Part shown: one piece after another, positions 37,766 through 47,378 of the stretch | How the letters are laid out: each line of letters starts with the position of its first letter | Numbering within the stretch: the stretch's first letter is position 1 | NCBI GenBank assembly: GCA_900143615.1 | Contig: FREU01000006.1 | Coordinates: 124,001 to 188,000 of the forward strand | Source: Rhodobacteraceae bacterium Alg231-30 | GTDB taxonomy: Bacteria > Pseudomonadota > Alphaproteobacteria > Rhodobacterales > Rhodobacteraceae | DNA: 64,000 bases | Direction of reading: 5' to 3' | Program-made: the position numbers and the translations under genes | The notes under the pieces: generated by a model | What the model saw: the letters and a program-made list of their open reading frames with translations, nothing else | Databases searched by the model: none | Told to the model about the DNA's origin: nothing

Positions 37766-37880
37766 AGGTTTTCGACACGTCAGGCGCAGAGCAGACCTTC
37801 GCGACAGTCTTCTCAGATGTCTGCCTTGCAAAAATCTACCACCCGGCCTCTCTCAGGCCATAAGCGGCTTGTTTTCCCGA

Positions 37881-39263
37881 TCAACGATGGGACAATATTC
37901 CATGCCATTGCTGTGCGTATCTGGAAAGGCGCCGGATAATCGGTTCTTCAGCAAAAACGTCGCTCGCATAATTCGCTGATTTTTCAATCAGCATTGCCGC
38001 CCCCACGCTGGTTCCAGTCTGCGACTGGGCTGCTTGGACGCGGCCCTTGCGCAGCGATTTGAGCATGGCCAGGTAATCTGGGTTCTTCGCAAAAGGACCT
38101 TCGACAATAGTGTCCCCTGCCCCCCCCGTCAGATCAAGACAACAGTCCGTCATCAATGCAAGATAAAGGGAGAGTGCATAGATGCGTTGACCATCTGTTT
38201 CAGGGCACGCGCTCCATTCCATTTTATGGTCTGGAAACGGTCCACTTTCCGCGACCACAGACGGCAGCAGCATAATCTGTTTGCGATGCACCTGATCGCG
38301 ATCCTGATCCCTCGGAAGCACCCCTGATCCGTTGCGTATGATTTCATATTCCCTGCCCCCCATGAAACGGGCGGATGGCACTGGCTCGCCCAAGGCATTC
38401 ACATTGATCAGGGTGTCGCGTTGGGCATCCAGTGGCGGTGTCTTTGTGCCACCCAAAGTCATGCACACCACCCAAGTCCCGGTTGAGACAACCGAAATTG
38501 ATTGAGAGCTGTGATTGAGATACGGAACCAAAGAGGCGTTGCTGTCATGAATACCACAAACAACCGGCGTATCGGGCGAAAGACCCGTGATCCGGCTGAG
38601 ACCTTCGTCCAAAATCCCCAAAATGTCAGAAGACTGCCGCGCTGGCGCAAGTTTCTCAGATATCCCCAATTGCGCGACCAGAGACGACGGCTTGCCATCC
38701 CACGGGTTCCAAAGATCTGTGTGGCAGCCAAGTGATGTCACATCGCATGCCAGATTACCTGTCAGTCGATACCCCCAATATTGTGGGTAGGTGATGATGT
38801 GTCTTGTGCGGTTCAAAAGAGATGGATCCGCGTTAAAAAGCCAATGCAATTGCGCTCCAACATTGAGTCCGCCGGTCAATCGAGGTGACCCCGTTTCCGA
38901 GAAATCCGGCCGCATTTGATCATATGCATCGACCAAGTCATCTGGCCCATTATGCTCATAGTCCAACATCGGGCATGCAAGCGCACCGTTTTCCTCCAGC
39001 AGTACAACAGAGGCGCCGTGCGTGGTCACAGAGATGGCGTCAACGCCGTGTCGGGCGTGAAATTCGGCTAGGTGCTCAAGAAAGAACGCCCAATGTCCAT
39101 CCAGATCAAAATGCGGATAGGGCGGTGCAGCAAGGACCAAGTTGGGGCGGGTCACCACAGCCAACTCGGTCATGGTCGCACTGTCCACCAACGCGAGCTT
39201 GGCGTTGGTTTTACCAACATCGATCACTGCGATGTGGCGGCGGCTTTTACCCAGCGTGTTCAT
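37881..39263 (-). CDS. rhaK: FGGY-family carbohydrate kinase, L-rhamnose pathway kinase RhaK
   Basis: A 460-residue sugar kinase. Phosphate-1 motif [15 protein letters not shown] at the N-terminus, [14 protein letters not shown], the catalytic Asp region [14 protein letters not shown] near residue 250, and the second nucleotide-binding motif [15 protein letters not shown]. It phosphorylates the rhamnose-derived ketose so that RhaD can cleave it. In Rhizobium leguminosarum RhaK is also needed for transport. The ATG at 39263 overlaps the rhaU stop; a longer open frame exists but begins inside rhaU. Last gene of the minus-strand operon. Confidence 0.92.
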   Translation of the reverse strand: MNTLGKSRRHIAVIDVGKTNAKLALVDSATMTELAVVTRPNLVLAAPPYPHFDLDGHWAFFLEHLAEFHARHGVDAISVTTHGASVVLLEENGALACPMLDYEHNGPDDLVDAYDQMRPDFSETGSPRLTGGLNVGAQLHWLFNADPSLLNRTRHIITYPQYWGYRLTGNLACDVTSLGCHTDLWNPWDGKPSSLVAQLGISEKLAPARQSSDILGILDEGLSRITGLSPDTPVVCGIHDSNASLVPYLNHSSQSISVVSTGTWVVCMTLGGTKTPPLDAQRDTLINVNALGEPVPSARFMGGREYEIIRNGSGVLPRDQDRDQVHRKQIMLLPSVVAESGPFPDHKMEWSACPETDGQRIYALSLYLALMTDCCLDLTGGAGDTIVEGPFAKNPDYLAMLKSLRKGRVQAAQSQTGTSVGAAMLIEKSANYASDVFAEEPIIRRLSRYAQQWHGILSHR

Positions 39264-39574
39264 GGCATGTGGAACACTTGCTGAAGATCGACCGCAACCG
39301 GGCTGTTGTCGGGGTGCGCATCCATAATGTCCGCCATATTTGCCCACCAGCGTTTCACGACCGGATGATCTGGCAGGGCGTCCATCGTGTGGTCGCTGCG
39401 TCGCCACAACACTCCAAACAATTGATGTGTCTGGGCATGATAATGGATAGAATAGTCTTCCACGCCAGCATCTTTCAGGAGGCTGACAAGCTCCGGCCAA
39501 ATCTCATCATGGCGTTTGCGATATTCTTCTAACTTGCCAGGATGCAGCGTCATGCAGAATGCGTGTTTCTCCAT
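39260..39574 (-). CDS. rhaU: L-rhamnose mutarotase
   Basis: A 104-residue dimeric alpha-beta barrel that interconverts L-rhamnose anomers. Family signatures: [21 protein letters not shown] with the catalytic His near residue 22, [18 protein letters not shown] and [13 protein letters not shown]. The ATG at 39574 gives the full family N-terminus MEKHAFCM. Four-base overlap with rhaK and tight spacing to rhaQ. Confidence 0.95.
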   Translation of the reverse strand: MEKHAFCMTLHPGKLEEYRKRHDEIWPELVSLLKDAGVEDYSIHYHAQTHQLFGVLWRRSDHTMDALPDHPVVKRWWANMADIMDAHPDNSPVAVDLQQVFHMP

Positions 39575-39578
39575 ACGC

Positions 39579-40580
39579 TCAGCCCGCTCTCTTGCGCCAC
39601 ATGGTCCAGAGCCTTGGCAGGGCAATAACCCCAATGAGCAAAAGACCTATGAATATCGACATGACGATACCCGGCACATTGAGCAAACCAAGGCCAAACG
39701 TCACAAGCCCCATGACAAAGGCGGCAATTACAACTCCCGGAATGGAGCCTGAGCCACCAAGGATATTGACGCCGCCCAAAACAACCATTGTGACCACCTC
39801 AAGCTCCATGCCCGAAGCAATCGAGGGCCGCGTAGATCCGAGTCTCGAAGTCAAACAGATGGCCGCCAAGCCTGACATCAATCCGGTCAGTAAAAACAGT
39901 ATCATCTTGACCCGATCCACCCGCACGCCGGAAAACAACGCGCCTGTGGCGTTGTTGCCGGTGGCATAGACCATGCGGCCAAAATTGGTCTTGTGTAACA
40001 CCACGCCAAAAATCACGGCTAAAACCAAGAAGATTACAAACTCAACAGAAATCACCCAAAAAACATAGCCCTGCCCAAACCACGAAAACGAACTGGGATA
40101 CCCGCGAAAGGCACCGTCCCCGAGGATAATGTAGCTGATGCCGCGAAACAGGCTCATTGTGCCGATGGTCACAACGATCGACGGCAGCCCCAGTTTGGTC
40201 ACCAGCGCGCCATTAAATGCCCCACACAGCAGGCCTGTGCCTAAACCGACCAAGACCAGCACAGGCGTGCCCGCGCCCATCTCCATGGCGACCCCCATAG
40301 CGGTTGAGGCCAAGGCAATAATCGCAGCCACAGATAGGTCAATTTCGCCAGAGATAATCAGCAACGCCATCGCAAAGGCAATCATCGCTTTTTCGGTGAA
40401 ATTGAAGGTGGCATCCGACAGGTTCCACGCATTGAGAAAGTACGGCGAGGCCAGAGAGTTCACGATGAAGATAGCGATTGCGACGGCCAACAAAAGGCTT
40501 TCCCAACTGACCAGTCTATCCTGCAAAGGCGATCGCAGCCGGTCTGGAATGTGGCGGGGGGCGTTGTCGGTCAGGCTCAT
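39579..40580 (-). CDS. rhaQ: Rhamnose ABC transporter permease RhaQ
   Basis: Inner-membrane permease of the RbsC/CUT2 family, 333 residues, eight to ten helices. Motifs [20 protein letters not shown] and [20 protein letters not shown] with [17 protein letters not shown] are those of sugar ABC permeases. It overlaps rhaP by 4 bases. Assigned to rhaQ by order. Confidence 0.93.
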   Translation of the reverse strand: MSLTDNAPRHIPDRLRSPLQDRLVSWESLLLAVAIAIFIVNSLASPYFLNAWNLSDATFNFTEKAMIAFAMALLIISGEIDLSVAAIIALASTAMGVAMEMGAGTPVLVLVGLGTGLLCGAFNGALVTKLGLPSIVVTIGTMSLFRGISYIILGDGAFRGYPSSFSWFGQGYVFWVISVEFVIFLVLAVIFGVVLHKTNFGRMVYATGNNATGALFSGVRVDRVKMILFLLTGLMSGLAAICLTSRLGSTRPSIASGMELEVVTMVVLGGVNILGGSGSIPGVVIAAFVMGLVTFGLGLLNVPGIVMSIFIGLLLIGVIALPRLWTMWRKRAG

Positions 40581-41554
40581 TGTGCATGCTCCGCAGATTT
40601 TAAAATGACGCGCCCCTTGGTGCGTCCGGATTGGGCGTTAAATGCAACCGCAATGATGATCGCGGCGCCTGAGATGGCGAGCTGCCAGAACGGCGAGATG
40701 TCGACCACAGGCAGCGCGTTTTTGACAACGCCAAGAAACAAGGCACCAAGAAGCGTGCCAACCACGGTGCCTGCGCCTCCGGCAATGGACACGCCACCGA
40801 TGACACAAGCCGCCACCACATCCAGTTCAAAACCACCCGCAATATCGACATAAGCCACCGAATATCGCGCAACCCAAAGATAGCCAGTCAGGCCAGCCAG
40901 CATGCCAGAGATCACAAAGGCCGCAAACTGTGTCTTGCCGACGTCGATACCTGTGTAAACCGCCGCATGAGGATTGCCGCCAACCGCATAGATGGACCGT
41001 CCCAACGTGGTGCGCGCCATGGCCAAAAGCATTACCGCCGAGACAAGCACCGCGATCCAGCCAAGGACAGGCATGCCCAAAAGGTCCGCGCGTGGAAATC
41101 CGGTGAATTGCGGGCTCATCTCATGGGCGTTGATCCATTTGCCTTCGGTCAGCAAGAAGATGATGCCGCGAAAGATGGTCATGGTACCAAGGGTGACCAC
41201 AATTGGGGGAATGCTGAGCTTCCACACCAGAATGCCGTTAATGGCCCCAAGCATTGCCCCCATGGCCAGCGCAACAGTAAGAATGACGCCAACCGGCAGG
41301 TCGGGAGCAGCCACGTTTATCATCGCGCAAACCATGCCTGTCAGGGCCAAATTTGCGGCCACCGAAAGGTCAATACAACGGGTCAGGATCACCGCCATCT
41401 GCCCCATTGCGAGAACGATCAATGGTGAGGTATCTGTGAACACTGCAATCAGATTTTCGGGCGCGACAAATCCGGGAAAGCGTGTCGCCACAACAAGGAG
41501 AAGACCGAGAATAGCGCCAAAAAGGATCGCTTCACGGGATTTCAGATGGGTCAT
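40577..41554 (-). CDS. rhaP: Rhamnose ABC transporter permease RhaP
   Basis: Second CUT2-type permease, 325 residues. Visible: VLAMGQMAVILTRCIDLSVA, INGILVWKLSIPPIVVTLGT, YAVGGNPHAAVYTGIDVGKT and GGVSIAGGAGTVVGTLLGA, parallel to RhaQ; two different permeases form the pore. Overlaps rhaT and rhaQ by 4 bases each. Confidence 0.93.
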   Translation of the reverse strand: MTHLKSREAILFGAILGLLLVVATRFPGFVAPENLIAVFTDTSPLIVLAMGQMAVILTRCIDLSVAANLALTGMVCAMINVAAPDLPVGVILTVALAMGAMLGAINGILVWKLSIPPIVVTLGTMTIFRGIIFLLTEGKWINAHEMSPQFTGFPRADLLGMPVLGWIAVLVSAVMLLAMARTTLGRSIYAVGGNPHAAVYTGIDVGKTQFAAFVISGMLAGLTGYLWVARYSVAYVDIAGGFELDVVAACVIGGVSIAGGAGTVVGTLLGALFLGVVKNALPVVDISPFWQLAISGAAIIIAVAFNAQSGRTKGRVILKSAEHAQ

Positions 41555-43095
41555 GCCGCGTCTCCTTTTGTCTGAATGCCGACGGCGTGGCGAACCAATG
41601 TTTCCGGGCTTAGATCGTCGCCTTGAAGTTCAACAACCATCCGGCCTTCACGCATGACAATCACGCGGTCTGACATGCCGAGAATTTCTGGAATTTCGGA
41701 GCTGACCATAATCACTGACAGCCCTTGGGCCGCCAACTCAGACATAAAGTCGTGCACCGCCGCCTTGGATCCAATGTCGATGCCTTTGGTGGGTTCATCA
41801 AGGATGATCACACGCGGCTGAGTGGCAAGCCACTTGGCAATAACCACCTTCTGTTGGTTTCCACCGGATAGCGCGCCAACGTTTGTGTTCAAGGACGCCG
41901 CCCGCAGATCGAGACGCTCGGTATACTCGCGCGCCATTGCAAATTCCTCAGCCAATCGGATGAACCCGTTGCGTGAGGTTTTGTGCAGCGAGGGCAAGGT
42001 AACATTTTGAAAAATCGGCATGTCGACAATGGCACCCTGTTTGCCACGATCTTCGGGCACATAGACGATACCTGCCTGAATGGCGTCGGCGGGAGAGCGG
42101 ATCACCTGAACTGTGCCGTCAATTCTTACCACGCCTTTGGAGGGGCGGGTGATGCCAATCAGTGATTGCATGAACTCGGACCGGCCAGCACCGACAAGCC
42201 CGTAAAACCCCAGAATTTCCCCTCGGCGCAGCGTGAAATTGATGTCTTCAAATTCTGTCGGGTGGCTATAGCCAACAACCTTCAGAACTTCATCGCCGAT
42301 CTCGGCATGGCGTTTGGGAAACAGCTGTTCAACTGCCCGCCCGACCATCATTTGAACCAACTCAGCCTCTTTGATATCGGCCATTTTTCCAGCCCCGACA
42401 AACTGTCCGTCCCGAAAAACTGTAAAGCGGTCGGCAATGCGAAATATCTCGTCAAACTTATGCGATATGAACAGAATAGCTTTGCCCTGCGCCTTCAATG
42501 TATCGACCAGATCGTAAAGCTCCTCGATCTCGGTCTGACTTAGCGCGGCAGTTGGCTCATCCATGATCACCACACGCGCCTCTACAGACAAAGCGCGCGC
42601 GATGGCGACCAGATGTCGTGACGCAATCCCCAAGTCCTTGAGTTTCACACCAGCATCGATCGGCGCGCCGATGGAGGCCAGAATTTCCGTGGTTTTGGCA
42701 TGCATTGCTTTGGTATCGATCAGACCAAATCTGTTTTTCGGCGCGTGACCAATAAAGACGTTCTCTGCCACGGTCAGTTCGTCAAACAGCACGGTTTCCT
42801 GATGAATGGCGGTGACTCCGGCATCTGCCGCATCCTGAGGCGTTGGGAAATGCACAGGCTTGCCATCAAGCATGATTTGACCGCCATCTGGCTGATAGAT
42901 ACCAGTCAGGGTCTTTACGACCGTGGATTTTCCAGCCCCATTTTCACCAATCAACGCCGTCACTTCGCCCGCATAGAGATGCAGCTCAACGCCATCCAGC
43001 GCCTTCACGCCTGGAAATGTCTTGGTAATGTTGTCCAGAGACAAAACCGGTGCGAATGCCGTATCGCCGCTCTGCTCGCTCGCCTGAAAGGTCAT
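41551..43095 (-). CDS. rhaT: Rhamnose ABC transporter ATP-binding protein RhaT
   Basis: A 514-residue tandem ATPase of the RbsA/AraG type. First domain Walker A GENGAGKSTVVKTLTGIY with Walker B VVIMDEPTAALS; the second domain carries the degenerate loop GLVGAGRSEFMQSLIG but an intact signature ALSGGNQQKVVIAKWLA and VIILDEPTKGIDIG. One functional and one altered Walker A is the norm in this family. Powers uptake through RhaPQ. Confidence 0.95.
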   Translation of the reverse strand: MTFQASEQSGDTAFAPVLSLDNITKTFPGVKALDGVELHLYAGEVTALIGENGAGKSTVVKTLTGIYQPDGGQIMLDGKPVHFPTPQDAADAGVTAIHQETVLFDELTVAENVFIGHAPKNRFGLIDTKAMHAKTTEILASIGAPIDAGVKLKDLGIASRHLVAIARALSVEARVVIMDEPTAALSQTEIEELYDLVDTLKAQGKAILFISHKFDEIFRIADRFTVFRDGQFVGAGKMADIKEAELVQMMVGRAVEQLFPKRHAEIGDEVLKVVGYSHPTEFEDINFTLRRGEILGFYGLVGAGRSEFMQSLIGITRPSKGVVRIDGTVQVIRSPADAIQAGIVYVPEDRGKQGAIVDMPIFQNVTLPSLHKTSRNGFIRLAEEFAMAREYTERLDLRAASLNTNVGALSGGNQQKVVIAKWLATQPRVIILDEPTKGIDIGSKAAVHDFMSELAAQGLSVIMVSSEIPEILGMSDRVIVMREGRMVVELQGDDLSPETLVRHAVGIQTKGDAA

Positions 43096-43140
43096 TTGCG
43101 CATCCCCGTCGCAAGGCCCGCTATGGGCGCATCATTCATT

Positions 43141-43173
43141 TGGAAAAAGGGCGGCGCAAATGGTACGCCGCCC
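43141..43173 (-). terminator. Intercistronic stem-loop between rhaS and rhaT
   Basis: An 8-bp perfect GC stem (arms GGGCGGCG at 43149-43156 and CGCCGCCC at 43166-43173), loop 9 bases, followed on the minus strand by TTTTTCC. It lies 20 bases past the rhaS stop and would partly stop transcription or protect the 3' end of rhaS, giving more binding protein than membrane components. Confidence 0.75.
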
Positions 43174-43191
43174 CTTTCCTTGGGAGTGATC

Positions 43192-44181
43192 TTAGAAGAT
43201 TTCTTTGAAATCATCGATGTTGCTGGAATCATAGACAAACGGATCGGCCATCGCGGCAGCGTTTGTGTCGTCCAATGTGATTGTGCCCATGCGACCAATC
43301 GAGATTTCCGCACCCGGCGCGGCAGTGGCCGCTTCTGTTGCCAACTGGTGCGCCAGCATGGTTGCAGAATATCCCAAATCGATCGGGTTCCAGATCGCAA
43401 AGGACTTTGAAGCGCCGCTTTCGATCGCGCCAGCCATTTCAGATGGCAGGCCCAGACCGGTTACGTTGACTTGACCAATTTTACCTGCGTCGGCAACCGC
43501 CTGCGCTGCGGCCACGATGCCCACAGACGTCGGTGCGATGATCGCATCCAGCTCTGGATGTGACTGCATCAAACCCGTTGCTTCACGGTAGGATTTGTCG
43601 GCGAGGTCGTCGCCGTATACCGTAGAGACAACTTCAATTCCGCTATAGTTTCCCATCACCTTGGTCATCTCTTCGATCCAGATGTTCTGGTTCGTGGATG
43701 TGGTGGTGGCCGACAGCACAGCGACTTCGCCGCCATCCGGCAGGTGATCTGCTGCAAGTTTGATGATCATGTTGCCAATCAGGGCGTTAGAAGATGGGTT
43801 TAGATGCGCCTGACGGCCATCTTCAGCCACGCCGGAATCCCAAGACACAACCGTAATGCCGCGTTGCATGGCCTTCTTGAGTGTTGGCACAAGAGCGTCT
43901 GTGTCGTTGGCGGAAACGGCAATGGCGTCTACTTTCTGTGCGATCAACGAATTGATCACCTCGATCTGGCCCTCAGCGGTGGTATCTGTCGGACCAGTAT
44001 AGATAATTTCCACACCGCCAATTTCCTTGGCGGCCTCTTCTGCACCTTCTGCGGCAGCTTCAAAAAAGCCGATACCAAGTGCTTTCACAACCAACGCGAT
44101 CCGCATGTCGTCTGCTGCAACCGGTCCGGCGAACAAGCCCGCAGCCACAGCTACGGATGTCATGAGTTTGGTAAATTTCAT
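43192..44181 (-). CDS. rhaS: Rhamnose ABC transporter substrate-binding protein RhaS
   Basis: Periplasmic sugar-binding protein of 329 residues, type I periplasmic-binding (RbsB-like) fold. Signal peptide KLMTSVAVAAGLFAGPVAA ending near residue 23; then FFEAAAEGAEEAAKEIGGV, VDAIAVSANDTDALVPTLKK, VVSWDSGVAEDGR and IIAPTSVGIVAAAQAVADAG. AGGGAGGAAA precedes the ATG. The gene directly follows the rhaR regulator. Confidence 0.94.
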   Translation of the reverse strand: MKFTKLMTSVAVAAGLFAGPVAADDMRIALVVKALGIGFFEAAAEGAEEAAKEIGGVEIIYTGPTDTTAEGQIEVINSLIAQKVDAIAVSANDTDALVPTLKKAMQRGITVVSWDSGVAEDGRQAHLNPSSNALIGNMIIKLAADHLPDGGEVAVLSATTTSTNQNIWIEEMTKVMGNYSGIEVVSTVYGDDLADKSYREATGLMQSHPELDAIIAPTSVGIVAAAQAVADAGKIGQVNVTGLGLPSEMAGAIESGASKSFAIWNPIDLGYSATMLAHQLATEAATAAPGAEISIGRMGTITLDDTNAAAMADPFVYDSSNIDDFKEIF

Positions 44182-44236
44182 TGGGTTTCCTCCCTGGTTC
44201 CCCTAAATTTACGGCTCGCCGTCCCCTCGCGGAGTA

Positions 44237-45037
44237 CTACGACACCGCCTCCTCCTTCGAAGCGCCAACCGGCACCACGATCAGTTTGATGTCCGCTGAT
44301 TCCACCATGGCTGCGGAGCGGTCACTGATACCGTCGTCGGTGATCAGCACATCGATGTCTTTGAGCGGGCACAGCACAAGGCTGGAACGCTCTTTGAATT
44401 TTCCGGAATCCACCAAAAGAACAACTTCATCCGCCTGCCCAATGAGCTTTTGCTCGGCCTGAATGATCAGAGGATCTGCCTCCATCACTCCCAATGGCCC
44501 AACGCCCTGCGCGCCCATAAACATGCGCCGCGCATAGAAGTTTCGGGTCACATCATTATCAAATGGCGACAGCACGATATTTTGCTCGCGATAGATCACA
44601 CCACCCGAAATCAGAACCGTATTCTTGGAGTTCTTCAGAAGGTGCTCAGCAATCGGGAAAGAGTTGGTGAAAACCTGACACCGCCGCGTCGCAAGCGGGT
44701 GCACCATCTGAAAGGTTGTGGTGCCGCCATTGATGATGATCGGCTCGCCTTCGTCACAAAGTTCCACCGCTTTGCGTGCAATTGCTTGCTTTTGCGCGAT
44801 ATTGATTGCTTCGTTGACTGCAAATGGTCGACCCGCGAGACCGGGCAATTGATTGGGGTGCAGTGCCTCTACGCCGCCGCGAACACGGCGTAGTTTCTTG
44901 GCTTCATGCAATGCGGAAATATCCCGACGAATGGTCGCCTCAGACGCACCAGTCATACTACACAGGTCCAAAACCGTCACCACCGGACGGTCCTGTACTG
45001 CGGACAGTATGATCCTATTGCGTTCCTTCTCATGCAT
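44237..45037 (-). CDS. rhaR: DeoR-family transcriptional regulator RhaR
   Basis: A 266-residue regulator. N-terminal helix-turn-helix VTVLDLCSMTGASEATIRRD followed by LRRVRGG typical of DeoR proteins, then a sugar-phosphate-binding domain with IINGGTTTFQMVH and LLVDSGKFKERSSLVLCPL. The ATG at 45037 follows GGGAGGAAA. It heads the rhaRSTPQUK operon and faces rhaD across an operator-like inverted repeat; by analogy with Rhizobium it represses or modulates both operons according to a rhamnose intermediate. Confidence 0.92.
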   Translation of the reverse strand: MHEKERNRIILSAVQDRPVVTVLDLCSMTGASEATIRRDISALHEAKKLRRVRGGVEALHPNQLPGLAGRPFAVNEAINIAQKQAIARKAVELCDEGEPIIINGGTTTFQMVHPLATRRCQVFTNSFPIAEHLLKNSKNTVLISGGVIYREQNIVLSPFDNDVTRNFYARRMFMGAQGVGPLGVMEADPLIIQAEQKLIGQADEVVLLVDSGKFKERSSLVLCPLKDIDVLITDDGISDRSAAMVESADIKLIVVPVGASKEEAVS

Positions 45038-45076
45038 TACTTTCCTCCCGTTGACGCCGACGATGCCGCAGACATT

Positions 45077-45153
45077 CAATCATTGTCAATCACTAATTGT
45101 CATTTACTTCCATTTTTCGATCAGTTCTGATCATTCTTGATTGTTTATGATTG
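45077..45153. promoter_or_regulatory. Inverted 16-bp operator-like repeats between rhaR and rhaD
   Basis: Left site 45077-45092 contains CAATCA twice at a 10-bp interval; right site 45138-45153 contains TGATTG twice at the same interval. As complements, the two 16-base sites agree at 13 positions. A further single TGATTG is at 45191. They are centred between the divergent starts (45037 and 45226) and are the obvious binding sites for the DeoR-type regulator. Confidence 0.6.
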
Positions 45154-45225
45154 ACATTCTGTCGCAGCACGCTCAATCTCTGACCAAATCTGATTGAACT
45201 ATCTGTGGATCGGGAGGAGATCACA

Positions 45226-47322
45226 ATGACAACCGAAGCAAACCGGCTTGTTTCTCTATGGGACGAGGCCAAGGCGGCCAGCATGAGCGAGCCTGAGAAA
45301 CTTCTGTATCGCTCAAATTTGCTTGGGTCTGACAAGCGCGTCACAAACTATGGCGGCGGCAACACCTCTGCCAAGGTTTTCCAAGCCGATCCTCTTTCTG
45401 GTGATGACGTCGAGGTTCTTTGGGTCAAAGGGTCAGGTGGAGACGTCGGCTCAATACAGATGGACGGATTTTCAACACTCTACATGGACAAACTGCGCGC
45501 CCTCAAAGACAAGTACCGCGGCGTTGCGTTCGAAGACGAGATGGTCGGCTACCTCCCCCACTGCACCTTCAACCTGAACCCGCGCGCAGCCTCCATCGAC
45601 ACCCCCCTGCACGCCTATGTTCCAAAGGCGCATGTGGATCACATGCATCCGGACGCAATCATCGCAATTGCCGCCGCCAAAGACAGCAAGGCCATGACGC
45701 AGGAGATTTTTGGCGACGACATCGGCTGGTTGCCCTGGAAAAAGCCCGGCTACGAGCTGGGATTGTGGTTAGAGAAATTTTGCCTCGATAACCCGAATGC
45801 CAAAGGGGTTGTTTTGGAATCACACGGTCTTTTCACGTGGGATGATGACGCCAAAACATGTTACGAGCTAACGCTGGACATCATCAACAAGGCCATCGCC
45901 TACTTTGACACCAAGACCAAGAACGTGCCCGCCTTTGGCGGTGCAGTCCACACCCCCCTTGCCGCCACAGAACGTCGAGACATTGCCGCCAAACTCATGC
46001 CCGCGATTCGTGGGTTTGTATCCGGTCAGCAGCATATGGTTGGCAACTTTGTCGACTCAGAGACCGTTCTGGAATTCGTGAATGCCAAAAACATGCCTGC
46101 ACTCGCGGCCTTGGGCACCTCTTGTCCTGACCATTTCCTGCGTACAAAAATCTGCCCCTTGGTGGTGAATTTTGATCCAGCCAAGAACAACATAGATTTG
46201 GTTTTAAAAGGGTTGGAGGCACAGATCGCCACCTACCGCGACGGCTATGAAGCATATTACGAGCGGTGCAAACACGATGACAGCCCCGCCTTGCGCGATC
46301 CAAACGCTGTGGTCTATCTCATTCCCGGTGTCGGCATGATCACCTTTGCCAAAGACCGCGCCACGGCGCGCATCTCTGGTGAGTTCTACGTCAACGCGAT
46401 CAATGTGATGCGCGGCGCATCTGCCGTGTCCGAATACTGCGGCCTGCCCGAACAGGAAGCCTTTGATATCGAATACTGGTTGCTTGAAGAGGCCAAGCTG
46501 CAACGCATGCCAAAACCCAAGAGCCTTGCCGGTCAGGTTGCTCTTGTAACTGGCGGCGCTGGAGGTATCGGCGCTGCAACCGCGGAACGCTACCTGTCCG
46601 AAGGGGCCTGCGTGATGCTCGCCGACATCAATGAAGACAGCCTCGCGGCCACATTTGCCAATCTGACAAGCCGATATGGCGCAGACGTGGTACGCACGGT
46701 CGTAATGAACGTCACAGATGAAGACGCCGTCTCTGCGGCCTATGCCTATACGTCCGTCGAATTTGGTGGCGTAGATATTCTGGTGTCCAATGCGGGCATC
46801 GCATCCTCCGCACCGGTCGAGGACACAACCCTCGCGCTGTGGAATAAAAACATGGACATCCTGTCCACGGGTTACTTCCTAGTATCTCGGGAAGCCTTCA
46901 AAATCATGCGAAGCCAAGACATGGGCGGCTCAATCGTTTTCGTCGCTTCCAAAAACGGACTGGCGGCGTCGCCCAATGCCTCGGCGTATTGCACCGCCAA
47001 AGCAAGCGAGATCCATTTAGCCCGCTGCCTCGCGCTGGAAGGAGCCGAAGCTGGCATTCGCGTGAATGTTGTGAACCCTGACGCGGTGCTTCGCGGCTCA
47101 AAGATCTGGGAAGGCGAATGGCTTGATCAACGGGCGGACACATATGGTACTGACAAAGAAGGCCTTGAGGAGATGTATCGCAACCGCTCGATGCTCAAGC
47201 GGTCGGTCCTGCCCGAAGACATCGCAGAAGCCGCCTATTTCTTTGCGTCTGAAAAATCAGCAAAGTCTACCGGCAACATTATCAACGTGGACGCGGGCAA
47301 CGTTCAGGCCTTTACACGCTAA
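45226..47322 (+). CDS. rhaD: Bifunctional rhamnulose-1-phosphate aldolase / short-chain alcohol dehydrogenase RhaD
   Basis: A 698-residue fusion. Residues 1 to about 430 are a class II aldolase (YGGGNTSAKVF, HVDHMHPDAIIAIAAA with metal-binding His, VVLESHGLFTW); residues about 430 to 698 are a short-chain dehydrogenase (VTGGAGGIGAATAERY, NAGIASSAP, catalytic YCTAK and NVVNPDAV). It splits rhamnulose 1-phosphate to dihydroxyacetone phosphate and lactaldehyde and can oxidise or reduce lactaldehyde. The ATG at 45226 follows GGGAGGAGA. First of a plus-strand pair with rhaI. Confidence 0.95.
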   Translation: MTTEANRLVSLWDEAKAASMSEPEKLLYRSNLLGSDKRVTNYGGGNTSAKVFQADPLSGDDVEVLWVKGSGGDVGSIQMDGFSTLYMDKLRALKDKYRGVAFEDEMVGYLPHCTFNLNPRAASIDTPLHAYVPKAHVDHMHPDAIIAIAAAKDSKAMTQEIFGDDIGWLPWKKPGYELGLWLEKFCLDNPNAKGVVLESHGLFTWDDDAKTCYELTLDIINKAIAYFDTKTKNVPAFGGAVHTPLAATERRDIAAKLMPAIRGFVSGQQHMVGNFVDSETVLEFVNAKNMPALAALGTSCPDHFLRTKICPLVVNFDPAKNNIDLVLKGLEAQIATYRDGYEAYYERCKHDDSPALRDPNAVVYLIPGVGMITFAKDRATARISGEFYVNAINVMRGASAVSEYCGLPEQEAFDIEYWLLEEAKLQRMPKPKSLAGQVALVTGGAGGIGAATAERYLSEGACVMLADINEDSLAATFANLTSRYGADVVRTVVMNVTDEDAVSAAYAYTSVEFGGVDILVSNAGIASSAPVEDTTLALWNKNMDILSTGYFLVSREAFKIMRSQDMGGSIVFVASKNGLAASPNASAYCTAKASEIHLARCLALEGAEAGIRVNVVNPDAVLRGSKIWEGEWLDQRADTYGTDKEGLEEMYRNRSMLKRSVLPEDIAEAAYFFASEKSAKSTGNIINVDAGNVQAFTR

Positions 47323-47378
47323 AATACCTGTCTGTGTGGCCTTGAGGAAGGCACCCGCGGACCCTTCGGGAGGATACC

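Noticed and set aside
37505-37939. A 144-codon plus-strand frame between the sulfotransferase-like gene and rhaK
   Set aside because: It covers the minus-strand isocitrate dehydrogenase remnant and its hairpin and has no protein-like features.
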